Source: Drosophila persimilis (taxonomy: Eukaryota > Arthropoda > Insecta > Diptera > Drosophilidae). Taken from it: a DNA stretch of 64,000 nt. The notes below the pieces were generated by a model that did not search any database, had not been told where the DNA came from, and saw only the letters and a list, made by a program, of their open reading frames with translations. The stretch lies in contig NW_020825288.1 in the NCBI RefSeq assembly GCF_003286085.1, positions 7,564,001 through 7,628,000 of the forward strand. Direction: 5' to 3'. The position numbers and the translations under genes were made by a program. Numbering within the stretch: the first letter of the stretch is position 1; each line of letters opens with the position of its first letter. Positions 34,545 through 45,909 of the stretch are shown here, one piece after another.

Positions 34545-34551
34545 GTATACG
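34545..34551 (+). promoter_or_regulatory. hth: miR-iab-4-5p 7-mer seed site
   Basis: GTATACG followed by C, a seven-base seed match and the most distal of the set. It is included in the mRNA only if a distal poly(A) site is used. Confidence 0.45.
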
Positions 34552-35498
34552 CCGTAAATATTATGAATATTATGATTATTAAGTGCTACAGCAACATTAT
34601 TATTATTATTACTAACGTAATCCCTACATTTACGACGAGTGTAATGTATGTAATAAATATTGTACATTTTTGACAATTTTGTAAATACTGCGCAACATTT
34701 GCATAGATCACCCTTTCCCCCCCTCCCCCTTAAGTACATTATAAACTAACTGTAATGCTAATCTTAACCTAAGTCTAGAGCTAGATCGTAAATGGCCGAG
34801 TGCAGAAGCAACCCTGAGCATAGACTAAAAAAAAAAATGCACAAGAAACAGAAAGAAAATAAACAAAAGAACGAAAGAGACAACTATTTATACAACTTAC
34901 CCACGCGACAGCATCAGTAAACCAACAAGAATGAACGAGATAGATATAGATATAGACACATGAGCGAGAGAGCAAGCGATCGAGCGAGAGAGCGAGCGAG
35001 AGCGTGCGCCTGAAGCACTTGAGAGTTAGAAAGGGAGAGCTAGCTCTTTAGTTGCGGTAAATCCTTGAAAAAACCAAAAAGAAAACTTACCAAATGAAAT
35101 CCGAGAATGCATTGGAGTAAAAAATTATAAATATATTTCTATGGAGAATTGAATTGAATTAAATAAATGTTTGTGCGTGTAAAAATTAACTTTAACTAAA
35201 TTGCTAGACTTAAAGCCAGAATGAATTAAAGTAAATTATAAATATAATTATAAATATATTGAAAGGAAAGTATCATTAAATTAATTAACTAATTGAAGCT
35301 TCTATGTAAAGAAATAAAAAACCAATTAACGAATTCCTGAACTTGTTGTATGAGATCGATGGATGGTAGAGGGATGCCAGGGAAGAGTTCTGTCTCTAGC
35401 GGAACCATGGAGTGGTGGGCGGAGAGTAGAGGAGCAACAAGAACGAAACAAAATACAAGAAAATATTGAACATAATTTTCAATTGTAATAAATTATGA

Positions 35499-35504
35499 AA
35501 TAAA
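35499..35504 (+). terminator. hth: Distal poly(A) signal AATAAA
   Basis: The last AATAAA of the A+T-rich UTR, with another at 35487-35492. It is followed at once by a change in composition, so cleavage at about 35.51-35.53 kb is the most likely end of the longest hth mRNA. Confidence 0.5.
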
Positions 35505-35510
35505 AGATTA

Positions 35511-38500
35511 TGAAAACCATATACGCACTCTTTTAATATCATCGATGGACCACTGGGCCAAATTTCAGCGTGGGAAACCCAGTTTCTGGCGTCCTGCACC
35601 CACTGACAACTGACGTGGGTCCGGCCTCGCAATTTGCCAGCTGTCAGCCGGTCAACTCCTGCTTGACCTGGCCCGACCCGACCCGCTGCTGACCGTTGAA
35701 TCCGTTGCGTGGCCATATATCTCCTCCGCTCCGTTGCTCTCTCGACCAATATAATTGAACTATAATTGCCTCGAAATGTTCGTGCTGAGCACGCTTCATC
35801 TGCTGGACTTCCGCTCGGGTTTCGCTTCGGCTTCGGTTTCGTGATCGTTTACGCCGGGCATTAGCCGGTGTGAAGTGAGTGGTGCACTTTGCCTCTATGG
35901 GGGTTTTGCCAATCGAGTGGCACCCAACAGCAGCTGCGTAGATTTCCACGCACTCGGCCTGGCCCGAACGGACGAGACGCATGCTTGACCAAGAAATTCA
36001 ATTAATATTAATTAGCCAAGGTGTCGGCCAAGCTGGTGGCTCGTTCTCCCGCTGGATCTCACGCTGTTGCTCCTCACAGAGACAGCCACAGCCACAGACA
36101 CATACGCACACGCACACGCACACGGACAAATGGAGTTTTAATCATTTTCCAAGTGTGAAAATTAGTTGCGTTTAAGTTGCCTATAATTAGTGGCCAGTCG
36201 GAGCAAACACCCATGGACACCCGCTCATTTGTGACACCCCCGCCCTGGGGGCGCATCCCCTTCCATTCCGCATCCCTCCGCGTTTGCCCATTTTGTCTGT
36301 CGGCAACTGTAATTACTTTTACGAGCTGTTTACAGCTGCTCCGAGTGGTCATTATGTGGTGGCATATAAAAATTTCTGCTGTCAATTTATGCAAATTTCT
36401 TATTTCCCCCAAAAACAGAAAAACTTTTGTAATTTTTTCCCATTTCGAGTGTCCACCTACACAAAAGTTCCTTAAATTGTCTGCACAATTGGAGAGGACA
36501 TGGGCATCCGGGCATCCACCCGACCCCTTGCCTCTGTTGGCCTCTCTGGCTGTTGTTTTTAAAACTTTAATTTATTTTCATTGCGCATTTTGATGCTCGT
36601 AATTCCCTCGTTATTGTTGCCTCCTTTACCCTGTTCCCTGTACCCTATTCCCTGTTGTTCCCTGTTGTTCCTGCCATATAATGTCACGGTTGGTGTTGGC
36701 ATCATTACTTTTGCCATTGTGCTGCCTCTCGCTTTGCATATGAATATGATTTGAGAGTGAGAGAGAAAACATTGTAAACTGCGCTTACAAAAGCCGCAGC
36801 CGTCACTGTTGCCTCCTGCCTTGTGCCTCCTGCCTCCTGCCTCCTGCCCCCTGCTCCCTGCCACATACTCGTGCTCATCCCCTGGTGCTCTGCTCTGCTC
36901 TGCCGTGCCCTTTCGTGGTGGTTGCTATTTTAATTTCGAATTTTTTGCCCGACTTTGTTGCGCACTCTCCACTTTTATAATTTCAAAACAGATTAATGTT
37001 GCGCATATGTGACACCATTTTATGCGACGGGTTTATCTCCTTTATGGCATCATCATCAGGCCCGAACATCATCGTCTAGGCAAGTGTGACTCGGTCCCGG
37101 GTGTCCAGGGGTATCCTGGGGTATTCCGAGGGGTTCAGCGGGTTCAGCCAGGGTCTTAAGTGGGATCAGCCAGGCATTGGGTTAAATGCTCGGCCAGATC
37201 AAAGCAGGTGCGAGCATATTATGAGCAATATCCGCCAAAAAGGGGGAGAGTCTCTTTGGGGGGGAATGGGAATAGAAATGGGACTGGCTTGGGGTTGGGT
37301 TGGTTGAGAAATACTGCTTAAAGGGTCAAAGGTCTTCCCCTAAAGTTAACCAGAATCTATTTCAGTTCTTGGGGATTCCTTCCAGCTTTAAGACTCGCAG
37401 TGGATAGCCTACAATGGATATGGATTTCTTTTGTTCCTTAGCTAATTCTGGCGTTCATTGGGGTATAGTTCTCCTGCTTCGAGCAAAATCTATTTAGCAG
37501 CATTAGCCATTGTCTTTGGCCTGTAATGTGATATGCAGCCATTCACTCGAGCTGCGTGTTTCGACAATCTATCCATTCATCCACTCACTCATTCAGTCAC
37601 TCTGTAGGCTGCGGCTCCATTCATTCATTCCCTTTTTACAATAGCCCTGGGCTAGGAGATCGAGTGCTAGTCCAAGTCCGAGGCTCATTAATGCACTTTG
37701 CATAATCGCAAAATCATTCAGACGATGACGACAATGGCAGCGTCAGGCGGCAGACAAAGGCCGCGGCTGGAGGAGATGCAATGTGGGTGTGGATCTGCTA
37801 TGTGCGATGTGGGTGTGTGGAGAGAGAGCCTGAATTGAAATGTTTTCGGATAATTTAAATGACTTAAATTATGTAAATTGTCGCCCCAGACAATGGCAAG
37901 GCAAAGCAAGGCAAGGCAGACCGCGATGTTCTCTTGAAATGCATCTGCTTCTGCGAATGCTTTTGGATCTGGGCATGGGCACAGGGAAAGGGATGTGCCC
38001 GCACTAGATTCACTTACAAATTTAATTAAGCTCAATTGAAAGTAACACCATGGACGGACGCGGTGCCACAGTCGGCTGTGGCCGGCCGGCCGGCTCTCCA
38101 CGCGGACCGATGCGATGTGGCGACAATCCCAAACTTTGTTTTGACAATTGATTCAATGAAATATTTAGTGCACTGGACATTGCCCGCTGGATGCTGCTGC
38201 TGAATGCTGCTCTCCGTTGTCCCCTGTCCCCTGGCCAGTGTCGGCTGTGGCCGCGTGGGCAGACGTCGGACAGCTTCAATATGTCATGAGGCCGACTTTT
38301 GTCTCGATTAGCTTTACACTTTCATTGCGGCATGTCGCGTGTGCTCTTACTCGTACTTGTCCCACATTCCTGGCCTGGTCTGGCCTGCCCCGGCCTGGCC
38401 TGGCATAATTTCCCTGTATCTCATCTCACATCTGTGTGCATATCTCTGCCAGTATCTGTATCTGTTGCTGTTGCTGTCACTGTCGCTGTATCTGTTTCCG

Positions 38501-41500
38501 TGTCTGTGCTGATGTCTACATTTACATAATTGAATTTGTTTGCTTGATTGTCGAGCTGTCGATGGCTCGGCTCCGTGCGGGAGGCATCATCAAAATTGAC
38601 AATTGCTAGTTCCGGTCGTTTGCAGTTTGAAGTTCCATCGATGCTGATTCTGATGCTGATGCTGGGCCAGAGACAGACACAGATCCCGAGCCAGAAACAG
38701 AAACAGAAACCGAAACAGATTCAGAGAGAGGCTGAAACAGAGCCCTCATCCGCAGTGAGCGCAAAAATCAACGCAATTTGTCAATAAAAATGTAACTCGA
38801 ACAGATTGTGAAGTGTGCGAATGTGCTCGAAACAATCGGCGGGCATAAATTATAGTCCATATACGCTGTAGTATTGCGATTGTGGTGTGGCGTGGTTGCT
38901 TCTGTGGCTGCCTCTGTGGCAACTCCAGCCTCTTTCTGCGGGCCCTCGTCGCTGCGTCGCTGCGGCTGTCTGTTACTTTTGGATGCGCTGCTGCCTGCTT
39001 GACTTTAATGCGTTTAATGATTTCCAATGCAGATTAAATGATCAGATTATGGTGCACTTCGGTTTTTGAAGAGATCTTCTCCGTTTGAGTGACTGAAGTG
39101 GGCCTGCGGGCACACTACTTTATGGTCAGAGTTGATCTGGCAACCAGAACCATTAGAAATGATTTTCAATTATTTTCCATTATTAATTTATACGCATCGT
39201 TCAGTTTCCTGCCAGGAGCCAGGAGCTGCTTAGGGATTTCAATTATTTTAAGTTCAAATAAACTCGAATGCCGCAAAACTAAAAGCAATTTAATTTTTGA
39301 ATTAGTCAATAAGACAGACCATCTACTAATAACTAACTTTTATGTGCAACCAATCAGATATAATGCATTTAACTGCAATCAAAAATGGTTGTTTTTCGTC
39401 TTCATTTCATGGCATTTGATGTGGCCATACAAGCCCTGACACAAAAACCTTTCAACAGAATTTATATAAATGCTGTCAATGCAGGCCAGGCCAGCTCCTG
39501 CCACGCCCACTGTCTGTTCTGGCTGCCAAAGGGGAAAAATGGCAAATACTTGTACATTTGAATGGAGGCAAAATGAAAAGGTTGGAGGAGGAGGTGGAGG
39601 CGGAGGCGGAGGTATTGAAAAGTACAACACGAGAAAGTTTTGCATCTATCTGCATTTCGTATTGCAGATGTAGCTACAGGATACAATAGAATTTATATCG
39701 AAAACTATGGAAAATGTTGCAGTCGAATAAGAACAAGAACAAGACACTTTACAACAATTGCAAATGTCTGTGGCCGGGACTCTGCGCATGTCAACAAATT
39801 TCCCAGTGCTATACGGCTTGTGTGTCCTGTGTGGGCCATATTATAAAAGTCACAATAATAATTTCTTAAAATCTTTGCATATTTTTGGCAGTCTGGGCAA
39901 GAGCAGAAGCAGAAGCAGAGAGACTTGGGATGAGGCTGAAGTGGAAGCAGATAGGCTGAGGATGAGACTAAGGATGACTCTGCTGCAGCTGAAGAACATA
40001 CTGGATGATGACGATGATGCTTTTGTGGCTGGCTTGCATTTTATTTCATGCTTCCTTCCGCTTGCTCAAGACGAACTTTGCAGCAACCCACACACACACA
40101 CACAGAGAGAGAGATACACACAGATACGGGACACACATGGAGAGATTTTTCGGTGGGGTTGTTTATATATCCGCACTTAATGCTTAATTCAGTTACAGCT
40201 GCTCTGCTTGGGCTCTTCTCAGCCCTGACATCGTTGTTGCTGCTGCTGCTGCTGCCTCTCTGTGGAGTGACATCGTTGTTGCTGTCGCTACCATTGACAA
40301 TGACATCATCATTATTGCGTGCTCCAGCATCCAGCATCCAGATTCTGTTCCAGCAGCAGCTTTGGCTTCCTTGCTTACCATCGTCGTCGTTGTCGTTGTC
40401 GTTGTCGTTGTCTTGGATGGAATGGGATGCCACTGCTGCTGCTGCTGCTGCTGCTCCTTCTTCTTCCTGGCTGTCACATCTTTGTTATATTTTTGCGCAA
40501 AATAAATGAAGTAAAGTAATATTATTGCACTTAGACCGCATTAAGTTGTACGTGGCAATCTGTGCTCAGCTTCTGCTGCTCCTGCAAGCGGCAAGGATGA
40601 GTGCCTGGGGGATTGGGGGTTTAGTTTTCAAATTTAAGTGCCTCGGATTTTCTACGAAATTAGCCAAAGAAACGGCTAAGGAGGAGAAGCAGCTCTCTGC
40701 GTCTCTCGTTCTCCTCGATAATAATAAAACCATAATCAAGTATACGTACATTGCACTTAGCCTCCCGCAGTCCCAGACCCAAGCACCATGCCATCCAGCT
40801 CTCACTTCTATTCTCATTCTCATTCTCTCATGTCTCTGTCTGTCTCTATCTCTGGTTCCCTGGTTCTCTATGGTTCTCGGTGTCGCCAACACAGTTAACA
40901 ATGGAAAATTGCTGTTGACATGATTTTGCACTTTCGCATCGACTGCATTCGGCAATTAGATTTGTCTCTGCATTCTCCGTGAATGTAGCTCTTGCTCTCA
41001 TTGTTGTTGCTGTTGCTGTTGCTGTTGCATTGGCGCTGGTGTTGGTGTTGCTGTTGGGGCTCGTGTTTTTGTGGTCATTCGGAAAGTGCAACGTTGCATT
41101 CTGGCTGCTCCTTCTGCTGCATTCTGCTGCAACGAGGCCATTGCGTAATGTGCGGCTGTCAATTTATTTGAATTATTTCCGAACCCAAGCCCCAATATGC
41201 CACCCTCCCACCGACGATTTCTCCCCACCAAACTGTCGGCAAAAACGGAAAACGCTTTTAATAAACTCCTGCTGGCTGGCACCCCTGTGCCGCCTCCTCT
41301 GCCCCTGCCCAGCCCCTGCCCCAGCCCCTGCCCCAGCCCCTGCCCCATTCCATCTCGTCCTGTCTAGGTGTCATTTATGCAACAGTTTCTGTTTTACGGC
41401 ACAGGGGGCTCAAGACGTTTTTGGTGGGCTGGTCACTTTTGCAGGCCATAAAACAAAAATATAATTATGACGAGGGTTGTGCACTCTCTCGCTGCGGGAG

Positions 41501-44500
41501 GGGGATCTCTGTTCGGGGAGGGGGAAGAAAGTCTGCAAGTGCGGGCCTTAAGTCTTAATAAATATACATATGTGAACCGTCAGCCGCTCAGTCGTAAAAT
41601 GGGATAGCTATATGAAGGATAGTGCAACGGGGATACCCAAAGATCAGGCCAGCTGGGCACTGCTAGGGCGCTACTTCCTTGGAAATTTATCTTTTGAGAT
41701 ATGGAGTATAAGTGACTGAAAGGACTCAATAGCAATCTATGTTTTCTTTCAAAATATAGCCCAGAATAACATTTATTCCTCCAAGAAATGTTTCAAAAGC
41801 AGTTCGGATTCATTTCGAATGATTAGAGAATATAAAGTGCAAAAACCATAGTTTTATCCGATAAATGCATCAATATTCTATAAGATTGGCTAATTTTTCT
41901 AAGCGTGATTTTATTCCATTCTTTGTACAATTAACGATATCTTTCTGGCTTTCATGTGATGCTCTTATGCCGCCGCTTTTTGTAGCGCAGTCAGGCAGTC
42001 GGGCAGGGCAACCTATTGGAAATCTTGTGTCCGAAGAGTAACAAAAATCGCATAAAAATCGCAAATTGAAAGCAGTCGCAACGAAAGTTGCAACAAAAGT
42101 GCCGCTCCGTCAGAGCATCAGAGCAGTGCCATTGCCATTGCCAAGGCTAGGGCCAGAACAGAGACAGAGACAGAGACAGAGACAGGGCGCTGACAGACAG
42201 ATGGACAACTGGTCCGTTGGACTCTTGACCAAGTTGTTGGGCCTTGGCCGTGGTGGTGTTGGACGCTGGAATGGCCTCGCCATTCGGTGGGTGGACACCA
42301 CTTTAATTAGCCTGCGCTCGAGGTTGCATTGAAAGTGCCGACCAGAGCGTTGAGATGGATAGATGGAATGGCCAGAGATGGTCATTCGACTGCAGCTGGA
42401 GCTGGAGCTGAAGCTGGAGACGGAGCTGGTGCTGGTGCTGGACGGATGTGCCATCGATGGATGGATGGATGGATGGACAAACGAAAGAATGAATGAATGA
42501 ATGCCTGAGTGGTTTGTTCGCTGGCGAGTGTTTGAAGCGAGCCAATGATGATTTGTTTTGCTGGTTTCCTTCTAGGGATATCTTCCGATTGCAGTTGTTG
42601 CTGTTTCTGTTGCTTGTTCCTGCCTCCGAGGCTGCGGCTGCGTCTGGGGCTGCGTTTGGCGCGTAATTAATTTTTACAACAATTTTTCATTTTGGGGCCC
42701 TGAATGAAACAACAGCAGCAGCAGCCCGAGCAGCCCGATCCGTAGTCGAAGGAGCAGCAAAAAAAAAGAATGTGTTTGCTCAATGAAAAGTGCCAAAAGT
42801 AATTAATTTCATGCGGAATGCAACGAAGCGGCACAGAAGTCTTCCCTGCCTGCCTGCCTGCCTGCCCCAGGCTGCTGTTGTTGCTGTTGTTGCTGCTGTG
42901 GCATGTGTGCCTGTGTGTTTTTGTCATTCGCATATACCCATGTGGCTCTGAATTACTCATGCACGGCAGAGCCAGTCGATCTCTTTGCCATATTTTCTGC
43001 TTTCCTTTCCTTTCCTCTGCTTTTTGTTGTACTCGCGCTGATAATTGCTTTAATTTTCTATTAATAAGCCAACAGGCAGGCAGGCAGGCGGAGGGGCATG
43101 GGGCATGGGGCATGTGTGACCAAAGGAAGCTGCTAACAATTAGCCGCTGTGTTGCATACGACTTATGACATGGCAATGGGCATGGGAATGGCAGTGGGGG
43201 ACTGCGATTGGGTTTGAGCCTCGGGGACTGGGGACTGGGGAAACGAGGCACAGACTTCTGTCAGAATTCTGTTGAAAATACAACGCGACGACAGCGTCAG
43301 GTTGCTTGCTGCTTGCAACAGCAACAAACATGGCGACAGTTGCCAGTTGTGGCAATTAATAATTTTTCCCGCCCAGCGCCCCGAACACACGCAATTAATT
43401 ATGGCGGCTCGAGGAATTTTCCGCTCGGAGATGCAACTGCCACTGGCCCTGCAACAGTCACTAGTGGCACGGTGTATGCCCATTTCCATTGAGCGGAGTT
43501 CGAGCTGCCCCGAAAATAGACAAAGGCTTCATTCATTTTCCAATTAATTGAAGCACGCGCCTTACTTTCACTTCCCTCCATTTTCCAGGGCAGGGCTCTT
43601 CGGCTTCGGCTACGGGTTCGCTTTCGCTTTTCGCTTTTTCTACCACATGCGGGCGGGAGGGTGATGGGTAGCGGTGGGGGGCGGTAGCTGTTACTGTGGC
43701 ATGTGGGGCGTGCCTGGCTTAATGGCACTTGAAAATCAAATTGGTAAAAGCAATTAAACGACGCCCCAAGGACACATTACAACAACAACAACAACAATAG
43801 CACCAACAACAACCAACAACAAAATGGGGGCAGACAACACCCACACGAGCGGGAGAGATGATTGCCTATAAAAAAAGAAATTCTAATTATAATTTAACGC
43901 AAATTCGTTGTCTGTGCCATCGACAATATCCTGCGCAGAATATATATATCGTCTATATATACTTATAAGTATGTGTGGGTGGATGGGTGGCTGTATGTCC
44001 TTATGGCTGACTGCTTTATTTTTGCTTTTAAAGCAATCGAAGGCCGAAATTTTTGCAGAAGCCACCCCCTTGGCGTGCCACCACCACCACCTTACGGGGT
44101 GGGGAGGGGGCAGGGCAGGCGGTGCGGCCCCTGTTGCGCGAGTGTAAGCTCCTTTGTTGGCTCAGTCCTAAAACAGCCGCCGCACAATGCGTCCGTCAAT
44201 TGCAGACACACATCTCGCCGGCCTGCCGCTGACAGCTCCTTTCGACTGCTACTGCTCTAGGAGAGACTCGGCGTCAGCATCAGCATCAGTCGCAGGACCA
44301 GGACCCGGGACCCAGGACCCAGACCAAGCCAGGCCAAACCGCAGCAGTTCAAACCAGTTCAGGGCAGAGTCCAGCGTCCTCAGCTCCTGACAGAGATGCC
44401 ATTCACCATTCACCATTCAAGTTATTCATTTTCATTTTTGGTCTAGATTTGAAGTTCATCTTCCAGCAGAGCCGCGACTTCTTCTTGTTGTTTTTTTTTG

Positions 44501-44779
44501 TGTCCTTCGTTTCGTAAATTGGTTCCATATCCCATGCCCATCCATACCAAAGCCCTCTCCTCTCCTCCCTGGATATTGTCGTTATTGTCGTCTACTCCAT
44601 TTACTGGCGGCGTCGGCGGCTGGGGCTAGGGGCTGGGGCTGGGGCCGGGGCTGGGGCCGGGGCTTGGTCTCAGGCGCATAAATCTGCGAGTCGCCATTTT
44701 GCTTATTTATTAAAATTAAAATACATATTTCTGTTCTGTTTCGTTTGGCAATCTCTTTTCTTTCTATTGAGTTGAGCCA
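35511..44779. other. Intergenic region downstream of hth, no confident gene
   Basis: About 9.3 kb of mixed sequence with CA, CTGTTG, GGAT (about 42461-42476), TGCC (about 42847-42867), CCCCTGCCCCAG (about 41300-41346) and GGGGCTG (about 44628-44665) arrays. One open frame on the - strand (35644-35982) has codon use that deserves a check and is described under findings. The stretch at 41.57-42.06 kb is A+T-rich and non-repetitive but unrecognised. Developmental enhancers for hth are expected in such flanks but cannot be delimited here. Confidence 0.7.
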
Positions 44780-45909
44780 CTGCACTGAGCGAAAATCAAA
44801 CTACAAAACCAAATTTCCGAGTCAAACTCTCAAATGAATTTTATGAAGTATTCGATTGATTGGTTTGAAAACCAGTCGGCTGGATTGGTGATTTCTATTC
44901 CTCAATAAAGCCCCAACTTTTGAAATAATTCAATTATTTTTCAGTGCAGATATATACATATGAATATACCAGGGGTATAGAAAAGCTCCCTGTCCTCTCG
45001 ATTCGCTCTTTCTTCCAGCAGGGAGGCTCACTGGCATCACTCGCTAGCGCCGATATGACGACCCACAACTTTATATTACGAGTAGTAGTAGTAGAGCCCT
45101 GTTACGGTTCTGCCCTTCTACAGGTAGTCGATCTAAATCACATCTTGTGAATCCTAGAAAACGGTGGGTTAAGACAGTCTTCGCCTGCTTCAGAGCACTT
45201 TCGCCTGGTAAGCTCCACTGTTTCGACTGTTTCTTGGTTTCTGGTGTGTACCAGTGGATTCATGTTTCGTCGACGGTCACGAAACGACGAAGAAGCTCCT
45301 TCGGATTGTGCTTAAACCCTGCTCTGATGCTCATATGCCCCAAATTTCATGACCAATGCTGTCTTTTGAGATGCCTACTTTATCAGCTATTTCGCGCATC
45401 TTTGATCGGTGATCTGCCAATACGAGATCATGGATTTTCTTACGTGGTAGCCATTTTCAGGGCACCGAAAATAGAGATATAATATTCAAATAATGTGTAG
45501 CGTCCCACACTATCGATGTTGTCCTTGTGAGATACCAATAGATGATTTCGAATAAAGAACTATCGAGAAGGAGAAGGATCACTTTTTGTAGAATTGGCCA
45601 TGAGTAAAACTGAACGATTGGAATATTAATTTCAAATAAACAAGTGTTCAAATCAACCCAAATCGTTAAATTCAAGCGGGTCTCTATTATATCTTACAAA
45701 TTTCATAAAATACTATAGGAAATTGTCTAGAAAATTGACTTTAAAAAGTTTAGATTTTGATTTGTGATGATCGATTATTTTACGCTTTTCATGTGGACTC
45801 GACATAGGTTATAAATCAACCAAAAGTGAGTTGAAAAGCGCCTTGGAGGATGGTTATTAAGTCTTGAATAAATGATTCCTTAAACCTGGAATGCTTTTTC
45901 TCAGTGCAG
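44780..45909. repeat. Inverted CTGCACTGAG / CTCAGTGCAG pair enclosing the mariner remnant
   Basis: CTGCACTGAG at 44780-44789 (then CGAAAA) is the reverse complement of CTCAGTGCAG at 45900-45909 (preceded by TTTTT). They bracket 1.13 kb containing the transposase fossil. A third, partial copy, TTTTTCAGTGCAG, lies at 44937-44949. These may be terminal repeats of a second non-autonomous element or degraded element ends. No clear target-site duplication was seen. Confidence 0.35.
45076..45452 (-). mobile_element. Decayed mariner transposon, irritans-type transposase fragment
   Basis: Read on the - strand, this region holds blocks of an irritans-subfamily mariner transposase in order. KIHDLVLADHRSKMREIADK and VGISKDS come first, then HNPKELLRRFVTVDET (with the first catalytic Asp in TVDET), IHWYTPETKKQSKQW, PGESALKQAKTV and, after a frame change, DSQDVI, IDYL and KGRTVTG. 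It is inactive. There is an internal deletion of roughly 30 codons after the second block, at least one frame change, and stops that include the conserved Trp codon after VDET and the Trp of FWD. The N-terminal helix-turn-helix and the C-terminal third, including the last catalytic Asp, are not recognisable. The element is old. The family was assigned from memory of the conserved blocks. Confidence 0.85.

Larger units (their letters stand above)
31598..35510 (+). other. hth: hth 3' UTR (about 3.9 kb)
   Basis: A long A+T-rich stretch follows the hth stop with no + strand coding potential. It holds at least ten AATAAA hexamers, several ATTTA words, two TGTANATA Pumilio motifs, six miR-iab-4/iab-8 seed matches, an ATACG pentamer run (about 33831-33850) and a perfect hairpin at 34430-34450. 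Composition changes sharply to mixed, codon-like sequence just after the last AATAAA pair (35487-35504), which is why the end is placed near 35.5 kb. The exact end and the use of proximal sites cannot be read from sequence. Confidence 0.7.
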
